Below, one piece after another: positions 1 to 8,332 of a stretch of DNA of 11,636 nt. The DNA is from an uncultured Eubacteriales bacterium. GTDB taxonomy: Bacteria > Bacillota_A > Clostridia > Christensenellales > Aristaeellaceae. The stretch spans positions 1-11,636 of the forward strand of contig CACYNZ010000182.1 of the NCBI GenBank assembly GCA_902775835.1, read 5' to 3'. The position numbers and the translations under genes were made by a program. Each line of letters starts with the position of its first letter. The stretch's first letter is position 1. The notes under the pieces were generated by a model. It ran no database searches and was not told the origin of the DNA. It saw nothing but the letters and a program-made list of their open reading frames with translations.

Positions 1-765
1 TGGGGATTCCGCTGCATCGATACTGTTCTTCTCACCCATTATCACGCTGACCACTGTTCCGGGCTTCCCGGATTCCTGCTCGCACAGGCCAAGGCCGGAC
101 GAGAGGAACCGCTGGACATCTATGGTCCTGTCGGCCTCAGTCATGTCATTGCCGGTCTGCGTGTCATCGCCCCTCAGCTGCCCTATGAACTATCCCTGCA
201 TGAACTCCGGAAAAACCCCTGTGAATTCTTGGCAGACGGACTTCAGATCACGGCTTTTCCTCTGAATCACGGTATTCCCTGCATGGGGTATGACTTCCGT
301 CTGAACCGGCTCCCCCGCTTTCTTCCGGAAAAAGCCTCCGCCCTTCACATTCCTGTTCAGGCGTGGAAACTTCTGCAGCACGGCGAAACCGTGGAGATCA
401 ATGGAACCACGTTTTCTCCGGACCAGGTCATGGGCGGGCCCCGGACAGGCATTCATTTCCTGTTTGCCACCGATACACGGCCGGTACCCGAGATATCCGA
501 GTACGGCGCGCAGTCCGATCTGATGATTCTGGAAGGCATGTATGGAGAGGATGAAAAGACAGACCTTGCCCTGAAAAACCGTCACATGCTCTTTTCCGAG
601 GCTGCCCATGCTGCTCTTGCCGGCAGTACCCGTCGGCTGCTGCTCACGCACTTTTCCACTTCCATGGAAGATCCTTCCCTGTTTCTGCCATATGCCAGCA
701 GCATTTTCCCGGGGACAGAATGTGCCGAAGATCTCATGGTCACGCACCTGGATTATCCGGAATAA
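1..765 (+). CDS. rnz: Ribonuclease Z (tRNA 3'-processing endonuclease), 5' end outside window
   Basis: Frame 1 is open from the first base, giving 254 visible residues. Visible residues 13-18 read HYHADH, the zinc-binding HxHxDH motif of metallo-beta-lactamase RNase Z proteins, followed by SGLPGFLL as usual for the family. Further along are LNHGIPCMGYDF, ATDTRPV, ILEGMYGED, and the C-terminal block with RHMLFSEAA and LLLTHFSTSMEDP, all in the expected order. Family knowledge: RNase Z cuts tRNA precursors after the discriminator base to make the 3' end. The family is usually a little over 300 residues, so roughly 50 N-terminal residues lie outside. The gene ends at a TAA immediately before a hairpin and converges on the metallophosphoesterase gene. 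No break is visible. Confidence 0.93.
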   Translation, partial: WGFRCIDTVLLTHYHADHCSGLPGFLLAQAKAGREEPLDIYGPVGLSHVIAGLRVIAPQLPYELSLHELRKNPCEFLADGLQITAFPLNHGIPCMGYDFRLNRLPRFLPEKASALHIPVQAWKLLQHGETVEINGTTFSPDQVMGGPRTGIHFLFATDTRPVPEISEYGAQSDLMILEGMYGEDEKTDLALKNRHMLFSEAAHAALAGSTRRLLLTHFSTSMEDPSLFLPYASSIFPGTECAEDLMVTHLDYPE

Positions 766-811
766 AAAGACTGCAGAGCGAACTGATCCGGTTCGGCATC
801 TGCAGTCTTTT
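765..811. terminator. Bidirectional intrinsic terminator between rnz and the phosphoesterase gene
   Basis: A perfect inverted repeat AAAAGACTGCAG ... CTGCAGTCTTTT (765-776 with 800-811) has A and T tracts on its two sides, so it can end transcripts from both strands. A smaller stem CGAAC/GTTCG lies in the loop. It sits exactly between the converging stops at 765 and 813. Confidence 0.88.
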
Positions 812-812
812 T

Positions 813-1505
813 TCAGTATATCAGATTCAGTATCACCAGTTCTGTCGGATTGTGGAATCTGGGAACACCGGCCGAATTGGTCATGCCCCTTGACACAAAA
901 AGCCGGCCATCCTCGTAAAATCCATTGGTCAGCTTCGGGAAAAGGCCCTGGCCCGGCGCATACAATCCCCTGCCGAACAGCTGTACCTGCCCGCCGTGGG
1001 CATGCCCGGATACGGTCAGCTCAATTCCGTGTCCCTTTACATACTCCGAATAATACTCGGGATGATGGCACATGAGCAGATGAAAGCCTTTCTCGGCCGC
1101 CATGTTTCCAAGAAATGACGCATCCACAGGCTTATGCAGTTCATGGGAGGACAGTCCGCCGAGAATCACGCCATGAAAGTGAACATACCGGTTGTCCAGC
1201 AGCTCCACGCCGTTCTTTCCCACAAGAGGCCAGACGGCCTCCATCTCGGAAAATTTCCGTTCATGGTTTCCAATGGAATAAAACGTCGGCGCCAGCAAAG
1301 GCGCTTCCTCCAGGAACCGTTTTGCCTGGGCATACCCGTGTCTGTGACGGTTTACCAGGTCGCCCGCAATCAGTATGGCATCCACCTGCTTCAGTTCAGG
1401 CAGGACATCTTCGAACGGTCCGTTGTGCAGATCCGGCACCAGCGCAAAAGTCAGCTGGTGTCCCGTACTGCCGCCGCGGACCTCGATGCGATTCACCTGT
1501 CTCAT
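813..1505 (-). CDS. Calcineurin-like metallophosphoesterase
   Basis: 230 residues. All metal-binding blocks of the family are visible in order: DLH (Asp25, His27), GDLVNR (Asp49), GNHE (Asn80-Glu82), CHHP (around His148) and GHAHGGQ (167-173). The end, with LYAPGQGLF and SRGMTNSAGVPRFHNPTE, matches the YkuE/YaeI-like branch of membrane-associated phosphodiesterases. I chose the ATG at 1505 because it overlaps the stop of the upstream gene (ATGA) and has GGAAGGAAAGG upstream. The same frame stays open to 1832, but that part is the shadow of the membrane protein gene. There is no signal peptide or membrane segment of its own, so any link to the membrane would come through its neighbour. It is the last gene of the uvrB operon and ends at the bidirectional terminator. 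The substrate cannot be told from sequence. Confidence 0.9.
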   Translation of the reverse strand: MRQVNRIEVRGGSTGHQLTFALVPDLHNGPFEDVLPELKQVDAILIAGDLVNRHRHGYAQAKRFLEEAPLLAPTFYSIGNHERKFSEMEAVWPLVGKNGVELLDNRYVHFHGVILGGLSSHELHKPVDASFLGNMAAEKGFHLLMCHHPEYYSEYVKGHGIELTVSGHAHGGQVQLFGRGLYAPGQGLFPKLTNGFYEDGRLFVSRGMTNSAGVPRFHNPTELVILNLIY

Positions 1506-2371
1506 GCTCTGCCTTTCCTTCCATGTCCGGCCAAAGCCATAAAAGCACCGCCTGCCACAAGGCATGGAACAATCCACCGCAGGAGATAGAGAAGCACTTC
1601 CACAAGAAACCTCCCTGCCCACCTGCTCGCATATGCATTCGCGATCATCACGGCCCCGGGTATATTCAAAAGATATGCAAAGACCCAGATCAGCAGCAGA
1701 ACCACGGCAGAAGCCGCAAGCGCAGCGCCCACATATCCCAGTGCGTAATACTCGTTTTTCATCATAAGCAAAACGATGGCAAGCAGGATCACGCCCATGC
1801 ACACATAAATCAGATAGAACTTCTGCAGCCACTGCACAATGCGCTCAAGATCCAGCTTCTTCTCCGCTTCCATCCTGGCGGCCAGAAGCAGCTGGCCGCG
1901 TATCGGGAAAATCATGCTCTGTCCGCGGCGGATCAGCACATTTTCCACATCATTGCGGGCTGTGGAACGCTGCAGGTTTTCCGGCACCGTGCTGAGAAAG
2001 CCCGCGTCATCCCGGACTGTATCCTCGATACCCGCAAAATAGACCACGGGAACATCCGTATCCGGCTCCTCGGCAAACAGCGCATGCAGCCATTCCACGA
2101 CCCGTCCGGACGATTCCCTCAGGCTGTCCCGCGTAAGAAGACCGCAGACACTGTCCGCACTAAACCCGTACCGGCCCGCCAGTTCCCCCGCAAGAGCATG
2201 GAGTTCCTGCAGCTGCGCATCTTCAAACGCCGCGTATGTCCGGCTGTAAATGCTGTTTCCAAAAGCCAGTTCCTGACCAAGGGACCATCCTGCGCTCACC
2301 AGGATCAGGCAGACAAGCACAAATCCGAGAAAGCCGGCAGTCAGTCTGCAGGCAAAAGCAGGTTTCTTCAT
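1502..2371 (-). CDS. Membrane protein of unknown function (289 aa)
   Basis: I do not recognise a named family. The N-terminus is basic and then hydrophobic (segment about residues 9-31). A mainly polar stretch of about 150 residues follows, predicted to lie outside the cell. Three further hydrophobic segments come next, at about 186-207, 213-237 and 260-282. The protein ends with a basic GHGRKGRA tail. The extracytoplasmic part has no cysteine pair or catalytic motif that I can identify; it contains runs such as AQLQELHALAGELAGRYGF. The start at 2371 overlaps the stop of the 48-codon gene (ATGA), and its own stop overlaps the phosphoesterase start (ATGA), so all three are likely translated in a coupled way. 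A link with the phosphoesterase in envelope metabolism is an inference from this coupling only. Confidence 0.8.
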   Translation of the reverse strand: MKKPAFACRLTAGFLGFVLVCLILVSAGWSLGQELAFGNSIYSRTYAAFEDAQLQELHALAGELAGRYGFSADSVCGLLTRDSLRESSGRVVEWLHALFAEEPDTDVPVVYFAGIEDTVRDDAGFLSTVPENLQRSTARNDVENVLIRRGQSMIFPIRGQLLLAARMEAEKKLDLERIVQWLQKFYLIYVCMGVILLAIVLLMMKNEYYALGYVGAALAASAVVLLLIWVFAYLLNIPGAVMIANAYASRWAGRFLVEVLLYLLRWIVPCLVAGGAFMALAGHGRKGRA

Positions 2372-2514
2372 CTTGTCACCGCCACCTTAATCGCCACATC
2401 TGCCAGTCTTCCGATGGTATCCGCATAACGCACATACACATACACAAGGCCTGCCAGGAACGGCAGAACATACAGACCTGCTGTCAATAACCAGCGCTTT
2501 CTTCCTGATTTCAT
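2368..2514 (-). CDS. Small single-span membrane protein (48 aa)
   Basis: A 48-codon gene easily missed because of its size. The start ATG at 2514 has a strong ribosome site, AAGGGAG, seven bases upstream; this site begins within the uvrB stop codon. The stop TGA at 2368 overlaps the next gene's ATG. The protein has a basic head (MKSGRKR), one hydrophobic span (WLLTAGLYVLPFLAGLVYVY, residues 8-27) and a short amphipathic tail (DTIGRLADVAIKVAVTR). The good ribosome site, exact tiling between two genes and sensible topology support real translation. The function is unknown. It could be a partner or assembly subunit of the 289-residue membrane protein, but that is an inference. Confidence 0.75.
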   Translation of the reverse strand: MKSGRKRWLLTAGLYVLPFLAGLVYVYVRYADTIGRLADVAIKVAVTR

Positions 2515-2525
2515 GATGATCTCCC

Positions 2526-4072
<1,547 letters not shown>

Positions 4073-4076
<4 letters not shown>

Positions 4077-4480
4077 CTGTCCCTCATATTCGCTGGGATC
4101 GCCCTGGCGCTGTGCCTCAGCCGGTCGATCTCGTCATTGATGCTGGCATCTTTTTCAATATAGGTATCGGAACTTGCGATATACGCTTCCGGCTGATAAT
4201 AATCATAATAGGAAACGAAATACTCCACACGGCTGTCCGGGAAAAAGGCTTTCAGTTCCGAGCACAGCTGGGCAGCCAAGGTCTTGTTGTGTGCAATCAC
4301 CAGTGTGGGCTTCTGAACTTTTTCAATGACAGAGGCCATGGTGAAGGTTTTTCCGGAACCTGTCACGCCAAGGAGGACCTGACTCGTCAGTCCCTTCTCA
4401 ACACCATCCGCCAGATTTGCAATTGCCTGAGGCTGATCACCGCGGGCTTCATAAGGTGCCTTCAGTACAAAACGGTCCAT
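4073..4480 (-). CDS. uvrB: UvrB N-terminal fragment
   Basis: 135 codons from the ATG at 4480, preceded by GGGAGG at a good distance. It contains the GDQPQAI entry motif, Walker A (GVTGSGKT, residues 38-45), motif Ia ([10 protein letters not shown]) and the tyrosine-rich beta-hairpin [10 protein letters not shown] (91-100) that in UvrB clamps a DNA strand. Residues 126-135 ([10 protein letters not shown]) are out of frame. An upstream in-frame ATG at 4555 would start inside the promoter and is rejected. On its own this piece lacks the rest of the ATPase core and is unlikely to be active. Confidence 0.8.
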
Positions 4481-4519
4481 TCCATGTCCTCCCTTCCCCG
4501 GATTCATGCGGCAATGGCG

Positions 4520-4548
4520 ATCATACCACAAGTCTGTGGAAAATGGAA
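4520..4548 (-). promoter_or_regulatory. Promoter of the uvrB operon
   Basis: Minus strand: -35 TTCCAT (4548-4543), 17-bp spacer, then -10 TATGAT (4525-4520) preceded by TGG, an extended -10. The start codon follows 40 bases further on. No SOS (DinR/LexA) box was recognised. Confidence 0.7.
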
Positions 4549-4569
4549 TTCTCACACCCCGCGCCGCGG

Positions 4570-4598
4570 TTGACAGACTTCATCCGGCGGCCTAAAAT
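4570..4598 (+). promoter_or_regulatory. Sigma-A-type promoter of tadA
   Basis: TTGACA (4570-4575), exactly 17 bp, TAAAAT (4593-4598). It is the best promoter match in the left half, 45 bp upstream of the tadA start, and is divergent from the uvrB promoter. Confidence 0.85.
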
Positions 4599-4642
4599 TT
4601 TTCAATCATATAAAGGATTCAAGGCAGAGGGAGGAAACACGT

Positions 4643-5149
4643 ATGGCAGATACGGACCATGCCCGTTTCATGCGGCTTGCACTGGAACTGGCTGAAGAGG
4701 CCGGCAGACAGGGAGACGTACCCGTGGGGGCTGTTCTTGTCCGCGACGGTCAGGTGATTGCCTCGGCCTGCAACCGCCGGGAACGGGATCACGATCCGCT
4801 CGGGCACGCGGAAATGCTTATCCTCCGTGAAATCTCAACCACGCTTGACCGCTGGAACCTGCAGGGGTGTACCCTGTATGTCACGCTTGAGCCCTGTCCC
4901 ATGTGCGCTTCGGCACTCGTCATGTCCCGCCTCCCCTTCTGCGTATTCGGAACCCGTGACCCTCAGAAAGGCTGTTTTGGCAGCGTATATGATTTCGCGC
5001 ATGATCCCCTCTTCCAGTCCGTGACCGAGTGGGACAGCGGAACCATGGAAAAAGCCTGCCGCGAACAGCTGCAGGCCTTTTTCCGCAGACGCCGGTCCTC
5101 CAGAAAGAATACGGCGGAACCGGTCAGAACAGACGCTCCAGACGCCTGA
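4643..5149 (+). CDS. tadA: tRNA-specific adenosine deaminase TadA
   Basis: 168 residues. It converts adenosine-34 to inosine in the anticodon of tRNA-Arg(ACG), allowing wobble decoding. The deaminase zinc site is complete: HAE (His55, Glu57) and PCPMC (Cys85, Cys88). GDVPVGAVLV (24-33) and LYVTLEPCPMC are typical of bacterial TadA rather than cytidine deaminase. The start ATG at 4643 has AGGGAGGA upstream. After the core the protein has a basic, low-complexity tail (FRRRRSSRKN) beyond the usual end. The last 26 bases overlap the end of nadK on the other strand. A terminator-like inverted repeat lies inside the coding region at 5049-5082. Confidence 0.93.
   Translation: MADTDHARFMRLALELAEEAGRQGDVPVGAVLVRDGQVIASACNRRERDHDPLGHAEMLILREISTTLDRWNLQGCTLYVTLEPCPMCASALVMSRLPFCVFGTRDPQKGCFGSVYDFAHDPLFQSVTEWDSGTMEKACREQLQAFFRRRRSSRKNTAEPVRTDAPDA
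5049..5082 (-). terminator. Terminator-like hairpin for nadK, nested in tadA
   Basis: Inverted repeat AAAAAGCCTGC (5049-5059) and GCAGGCCTTTTT (5071-5082), one unpaired base. In the nadK direction the hairpin is followed by TTTTT, about 40-75 nt after the nadK stop. It is nearly symmetric, so it could also act on tadA transcripts, but there it would be under translating ribosomes. Confidence 0.55.
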
Positions 5150-5918
5150 AGTCCGTTATTTTCTTGCCTCTGGCGATATGAAGAATCTTGGACTCAGAGC
5201 GTGCGACTTCCACAGTCTGCATGTCCTTCATATCCAGCACATCAGAATCCACGCCCAGAACGGCTCCGGAAAAATCCTCGGAGGAAAACCGGACAGCTGT
5301 TGTATCCGACATGACAAACGGCACGCCGAGCGAACGGAACCGGCTATGATGAATGCCGGCAATTTCCGCCATTTCGAACGCACCCAGCCCTTTCTGCAAT
5401 ACCGCACCGCCCAGGGACCGGTTGTACGCGGAACTCCCGAGCTGAGTGCACAGACACAGGCCGGAGCCCCGGAAATCTTCAAATTTCTCTCCGTTCAGAT
5501 ACACGGTGATGTTCTGGGTCCGCACAGGATTTTCAATGCGGACTTCATTGACAGCGTAAAGCGTTTTTCCTCCGGCCCGGGCTTCCATGAGGGCATGCGG
5601 TTCCATTTCCAGCCGCCCTTCGGAAAGATCCGAGACGAAATCCTCGAGTTCCATATCCATATAATCCATGAAAAATCCGAGCGTGCCCGTATGCACGCCG
5701 ATAAACGCATGCCTGGAAAGTGTTTCCATATATTGGTGAATGGCATAGAGGAATGTTCCATCTCCCCCCACCACAATCACATAATCCGGCTGGACAGCGT
5801 CCTCCCCAATGCCCTGTTCCTCAAGCTGCCTGCGAAGCTTCTCCGCAGTCTGCATGGAAGCCTTGTCCGGTCTTACCACGAGAGAAAATGTATTGGACAG
5901 TGAACCGCTACTCTGCAT
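5124..5918 (-). CDS. nadK: NAD kinase
   Basis: 264 residues from the ATG at 5918. It phosphorylates NAD to NADP with ATP or polyphosphate. The diagnostic GGDGT motif is at 51-55 (Asp53). GVHTGTLGFF (74-83), the Asn-Glu pair at 124-125 and the glycine-rich block (151-171) that binds NAD follow in family order. In that last block the usual T-P-[ST]-G-S-T reads TQLGSS, while AYNRSLGG is normal. Start choice: AGGGGGTGATG resembles the full anti-Shine-Dalgarno complement. The ATG at 5927 is only two bases from its G run, so 5918 is preferred. The frame stays open to 6023, but that includes a TATAAT. It overlaps tadA tail-to-tail by 26 bp. Confidence 0.9.
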   Translation of the reverse strand: MQSSGSLSNTFSLVVRPDKASMQTAEKLRRQLEEQGIGEDAVQPDYVIVVGGDGTFLYAIHQYMETLSRHAFIGVHTGTLGFFMDYMDMELEDFVSDLSEGRLEMEPHALMEARAGGKTLYAVNEVRIENPVRTQNITVYLNGEKFEDFRGSGLCLCTQLGSSAYNRSLGGAVLQKGLGAFEMAEIAGIHHSRFRSLGVPFVMSDTTAVRFSSEDFSGAVLGVDSDVLDMKDMQTVEVARSESKILHIARGKKITDFRRLERLF

Positions 5919-5951
5919 GACAGTCATCACCCCCTGTTCAGACACGCGGTC

Positions 5952-5957
5952 ATTATA
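5952..5957 (-). promoter_or_regulatory. -10 element of the nadK promoter
   Basis: Perfect TATAAT on the minus strand, 33 bases upstream of the chosen start. No good -35 hexamer at 16-18 bp is visible, so the call rests on the -10 and its position. Confidence 0.5.
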
Positions 5958-6111
5958 CACCTTCCCGCTTTTTCCTTCATCCCCGGGCATCAAGAAATCA
6001 GTTATTCTTATGTTTTGAAACAAATCTGTGTATAAGAATGAATTTCTGGAAAATTTTTGTAATAATTTTGAAATATTTTCTTGTTTTCTGCTATCTTTTT
6101 GTCATTGTTTG

Positions 6112-6120
6112 TGCTAGAAT
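6112..6120 (+). promoter_or_regulatory. Extended -10 promoter of the SH3 protein gene
   Basis: TGC-TAGAAT (TG at 6112-6113, hexamer 6115-6120) at the edge of a strongly AT-rich stretch (about 6000-6120). A second candidate just upstream is TTGAAA (6068-6073) with TATCTT 18 bp later. The leader of about 55 nt contains a C/G-rich stretch, 6131-6151, with potential for a small hairpin. Confidence 0.5.
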
Positions 6121-6182
6121 TGTGGTGTGAACCTGGGGCAGTCCCCGGGGGCATGTCAGACTACACCGGAGGTATGCGTAGC

Positions 6183-7172
6183 ATGCGTAAACTCATTTCC
6201 GCACTCTTGTGCATCTGTCTCATGCTGTCCTGCGCGATGGCATCAGCAGCTACCTACAGATTTGTTCTTTCCCCTAACAGCGCTCCTGTTAATGTGCGCA
6301 ACGGTGCTTCCAAAAACACCCCGGCTGTCACACAGCTCGTTACCGGAACAAAAGTGACGGTTCTCGGCACGGAGGGCAGCTGGACCCATATCCGTACCGG
6401 CAATAAGGAAGGGTATATCATGACATCCTTCCTGACGGAAAATGATCCCTATACTCCTTCGGCCAAGAAAGCCGGCCTTACCCTGGCTGATACCACGGTC
6501 TATGTTATTTCCGCCAACCGGCGTCCTGTGAATCTGCGCAGCGGAACCGGTCCCCAGAGCCCTGTGCTCGCCCAGATTCCTTCGGGGAGCTCGGCCAAGC
6601 TCATTTCTTCCGGCAGTGGCTGGTCCAAAGTTCAGGTCGGCGGCAAAACCGGATTCGTCAATAATGAGTATCTGGCTCAGGTCAAACCCGAGGATCCGAA
6701 GAAGACCGGAAACAATCCTGGAGATCCCGGTGATCCTGGTGATCCGATCGGAACAGCCTACGTTCAGTCCGTCAATTCCGCACCTGTGAATCTTCGTCTC
6801 TCCCCCAGCCGCACATCCTCTGTTCTGGCAGAGCTGGTCACGGGCACCCGCCTCTCTGTGCTTTCAAGGGAAGGCTCCTGGAGCAAGGTCAAGGTCAACG
6901 GAAAAACCGGGTACATCATGAACCTGTATCTTTCCGCCAACGCCCCCGGTTCCTATACGCCCGCCACTTCCTACACAGCGTATGTGACCTCCGGAAACGG
7001 AAAGCCGGTCCGTGTCCGCTACGGTGCCGGAACCGGATACCATGCCATCATCGCTCTGGATGTTGACTCCACTGTCACCGTGCTGACCACGGTCAACGGC
7101 TGGGCAAGAATCCGCTGCGGCAATGTGGAAGGATACATCAATTCCAAGTATCTGACCACTCAGAAGCCCTGA
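6183..7172 (+). CDS. Secreted protein with four SH3b (bacterial SH3) repeats
   Basis: 329 residues. An N-terminal signal peptide (MRKLISALLCICLMLSCAMA, cleavage probably after ASA at 20-22) is followed by four SH3_3-type repeats at about 25-86, 106-166, 191-252 and 265-326. Each has the V-N-[VL]-R-x-G/S opening, a central G-[ST]-x-x-x-[VL], a Gly-Trp/Ser-Trp and a closing G-Y/F-[IV]-x-x-x-[YF]-L. Repeats 2 and 3 are joined by a Pro/Gly/Asp linker. Family knowledge: such repeats bind peptidoglycan or cell-surface ligands. No catalytic domain is attached, so it is a binding or structural protein or an adaptor. The ATG at 6183 lies ten bases after GGAGG; an in-frame ATG at 6174 is only one base from it. 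Cys10, Cys12 and Cys17 lie in the signal region, but a clear lipobox is missing. A strong terminator follows. Confidence 0.88.
   Translation: MRKLISALLCICLMLSCAMASAATYRFVLSPNSAPVNVRNGASKNTPAVTQLVTGTKVTVLGTEGSWTHIRTGNKEGYIMTSFLTENDPYTPSAKKAGLTLADTTVYVISANRRPVNLRSGTGPQSPVLAQIPSGSSAKLISSGSGWSKVQVGGKTGFVNNEYLAQVKPEDPKKTGNNPGDPGDPGDPIGTAYVQSVNSAPVNLRLSPSRTSSVLAELVTGTRLSVLSREGSWSKVKVNGKTGYIMNLYLSANAPGSYTPATSYTAYVTSGNGKPVRVRYGAGTGYHAIIALDVDSTVTVLTTVNGWARIRCGNVEGYINSKYLTTQKP
6720..6746 (+). repeat. Three tandem 9-bp units encoding Gly-Asp-Pro linker
   Basis: GGAGATCCC, GGTGATCCT, GGTGATCCG, coding for (GDP)x3 between SH3 repeats 2 and 3. It is a short in-frame tandem repeat whose copy number could change without disturbing the frame. 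Confidence 0.8.
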
Positions 7173-7188
7173 GCATGTAAAAGTGCAT

Positions 7189-7221
7189 AACGGATGCCGG
7201 GTCAGGCATCCGTTTTCTTTT
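7189..7221 (+). terminator. Intrinsic terminator after the SH3 protein gene
   Basis: A perfect 10-bp stem AACGGATGCC / GGCATCCGTT (7189-7198, 7205-7214) with a six-base loop, followed by TTTTCTTTT. It begins 17 bases after the stop codon. Confidence 0.92.
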
Positions 7222-7342
7222 GCTCTGATGCAGTCGGGCATTTCCCGGACATCCCTACTCTCCCCTTCTCCGGAACCTGCACAATTCTGCGGCGTGCAGT
7301 TTTCCCGGTTTCCTTCAGCAGCCGCACTGATTCAGTAATCCT

Positions 7343-8257
7343 ATGCAAGATCTTGTCAATCTGGTTCTACTGTTCTTCGTTTACGCATTCCTGGGCTGGT
7401 GCATGGAAGTCACCCTCAAGTTCATTCAGTATCACCGCTTCATCAACCGCGGTTTTCTGACCGGACCTGTCTGCCCCATTTACGGCTTCGGCGCTGCCGC
7501 CATCACCGTCATGAACCTGCTCCTTTCACCCCTGGAATCAGCCTACGGCACTACCTTTGCGGCATCCCTGCTTCTGTGCGGCCTGCTTGAATACTTCTGC
7601 AGCTATTTTCTGGAAAAGCGTTTCCACGCCCGCTGGTGGGATTACAGCCGGAAACCCATGAATCTCCACGGCCGTGTCTGGATCGGGAATCTGATCCTCT
7701 TCGGACTGGGCGGTGTCATCATCATCCATCTGATCAATCCCCTGCTGTCCTCTGCGTTGGAGAATATCCCTCTGTTCACCCGGGAACTGCTCAGCGCTGT
7801 TCTTGTCTGCATTCTTTCCGCGGATTATGTTGTCACGCATTTCATTCTGAAACTGATCAAGAACAGTGTCGAGCACAGCGATGCAGACAATACGGAAGAA
7901 ATACGCCGCGAAGTCCATCTGATGCTCAGCGACAGGAACATTTTCTACCGTCGTTTTGCCAACGCGTATCCGGATGTGGTCTACCGCACGGAGAAGATCA
8001 ATGCACGGCTTGATGCGATAAGAGAAGAAGCTGAAAAGAAACTGCGGGAGGCTGAGATGCGGCGTGCCCAGCTGGCAAGCAGTCTCGAACCCTCCTTCAT
8101 GATCCGGAGCACGGTCATGGAAAACCAGGCCAGACTGATTTCCCTGATGTATGATGAGTCCAGGGCCACGGAAGAAATGCGCAAGCTCAAGCATCAGATT
8201 GACAGGGATCAGGAACGTCTGAAAAACCGCAGCATTTCCCGGATTGCAAACCGATGA
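7343..8257 (+). CDS. CmpB-family membrane protein (putative type IV ABC transporter family)
   Basis: 304 residues. The first half has about five hydrophobic segments (about 3-22, 48-68, 75-92, 110-130, 147-170). It carries FLGWCMEV and the stretch FINRGFLTGPVCPIYGFGA, which I recognise as the hallmark of the ABC_trans_CmpB (putative ABC transporter type IV) family; the real activity of that family is poorly defined. From about residue 210 the chain is cytosolic and highly charged, with two coiled-coil runs (around AREEAEKK-like LDAIREEAEKKLREAEMRR, and EEMRKLKHQIDRDQERLK). The start at 7343 is forced: a TGA lies in frame 12 bases upstream. No convincing ribosome site or promoter is visible, so translation may be weak. 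It ends at a bidirectional terminator. Confidence 0.8.
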   Translation: MQDLVNLVLLFFVYAFLGWCMEVTLKFIQYHRFINRGFLTGPVCPIYGFGAAAITVMNLLLSPLESAYGTTFAASLLLCGLLEYFCSYFLEKRFHARWWDYSRKPMNLHGRVWIGNLILFGLGGVIIIHLINPLLSSALENIPLFTRELLSAVLVCILSADYVVTHFILKLIKNSVEHSDADNTEEIRREVHLMLSDRNIFYRRFANAYPDVVYRTEKINARLDAIREEAEKKLREAEMRRAQLASSLEPSFMIRSTVMENQARLISLMYDESRATEEMRKLKHQIDRDQERLKNRSISRIANR

Positions 8258-8290
8258 TGCACTCAGTTCACTGTGAAAACCTGACAGCAC

Positions 8291-8332
8291 AAAAAGACAG
8301 AGCCGGAACTTTGCATCCAGCTCTGTCTTTTT
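8291..8332. terminator. Bidirectional terminator between the CmpB-family gene and metI
   Basis: A perfect 13-bp inverted repeat AAAAAGACAGAGC / GCTCTGTCTTTTT (8291-8303, 8320-8332) with a 16-base loop. It has T tracts in both directions and lies between converging stop codons at 8257 and 8332. Confidence 0.92.

Noticed and set aside
1506..1832. N-terminal extension of the metallophosphoesterase to 339 residues
   Set aside because: The extension is a Cys/Arg-rich out-of-frame reading of the membrane protein gene; the ATGA start at 1505 with its ribosome site gives the normal family length.
1115..2428. Long plus-strand open frame (437 codons) opposite the phosphoesterase and membrane genes
   Set aside because: It has no family resemblance or ribosome site, and the minus-strand genes underneath have clear motifs, coupled starts and a terminator. 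It is a GC-driven shadow frame.
5919..6023. NAD kinase start at 6023
   Set aside because: The extension includes TATAAT and the G-rich ribosome site; family length and NAD kinase similarity begin after 5918.
7277..7303. Second terminator CTGCAC/GTGCAG plus TTTT upstream of the CmpB-family gene
   Set aside because: The stem is only 6 bp with an 11-base loop and four T, and a much stronger terminator lies 60 bases upstream. It is too weak to call.
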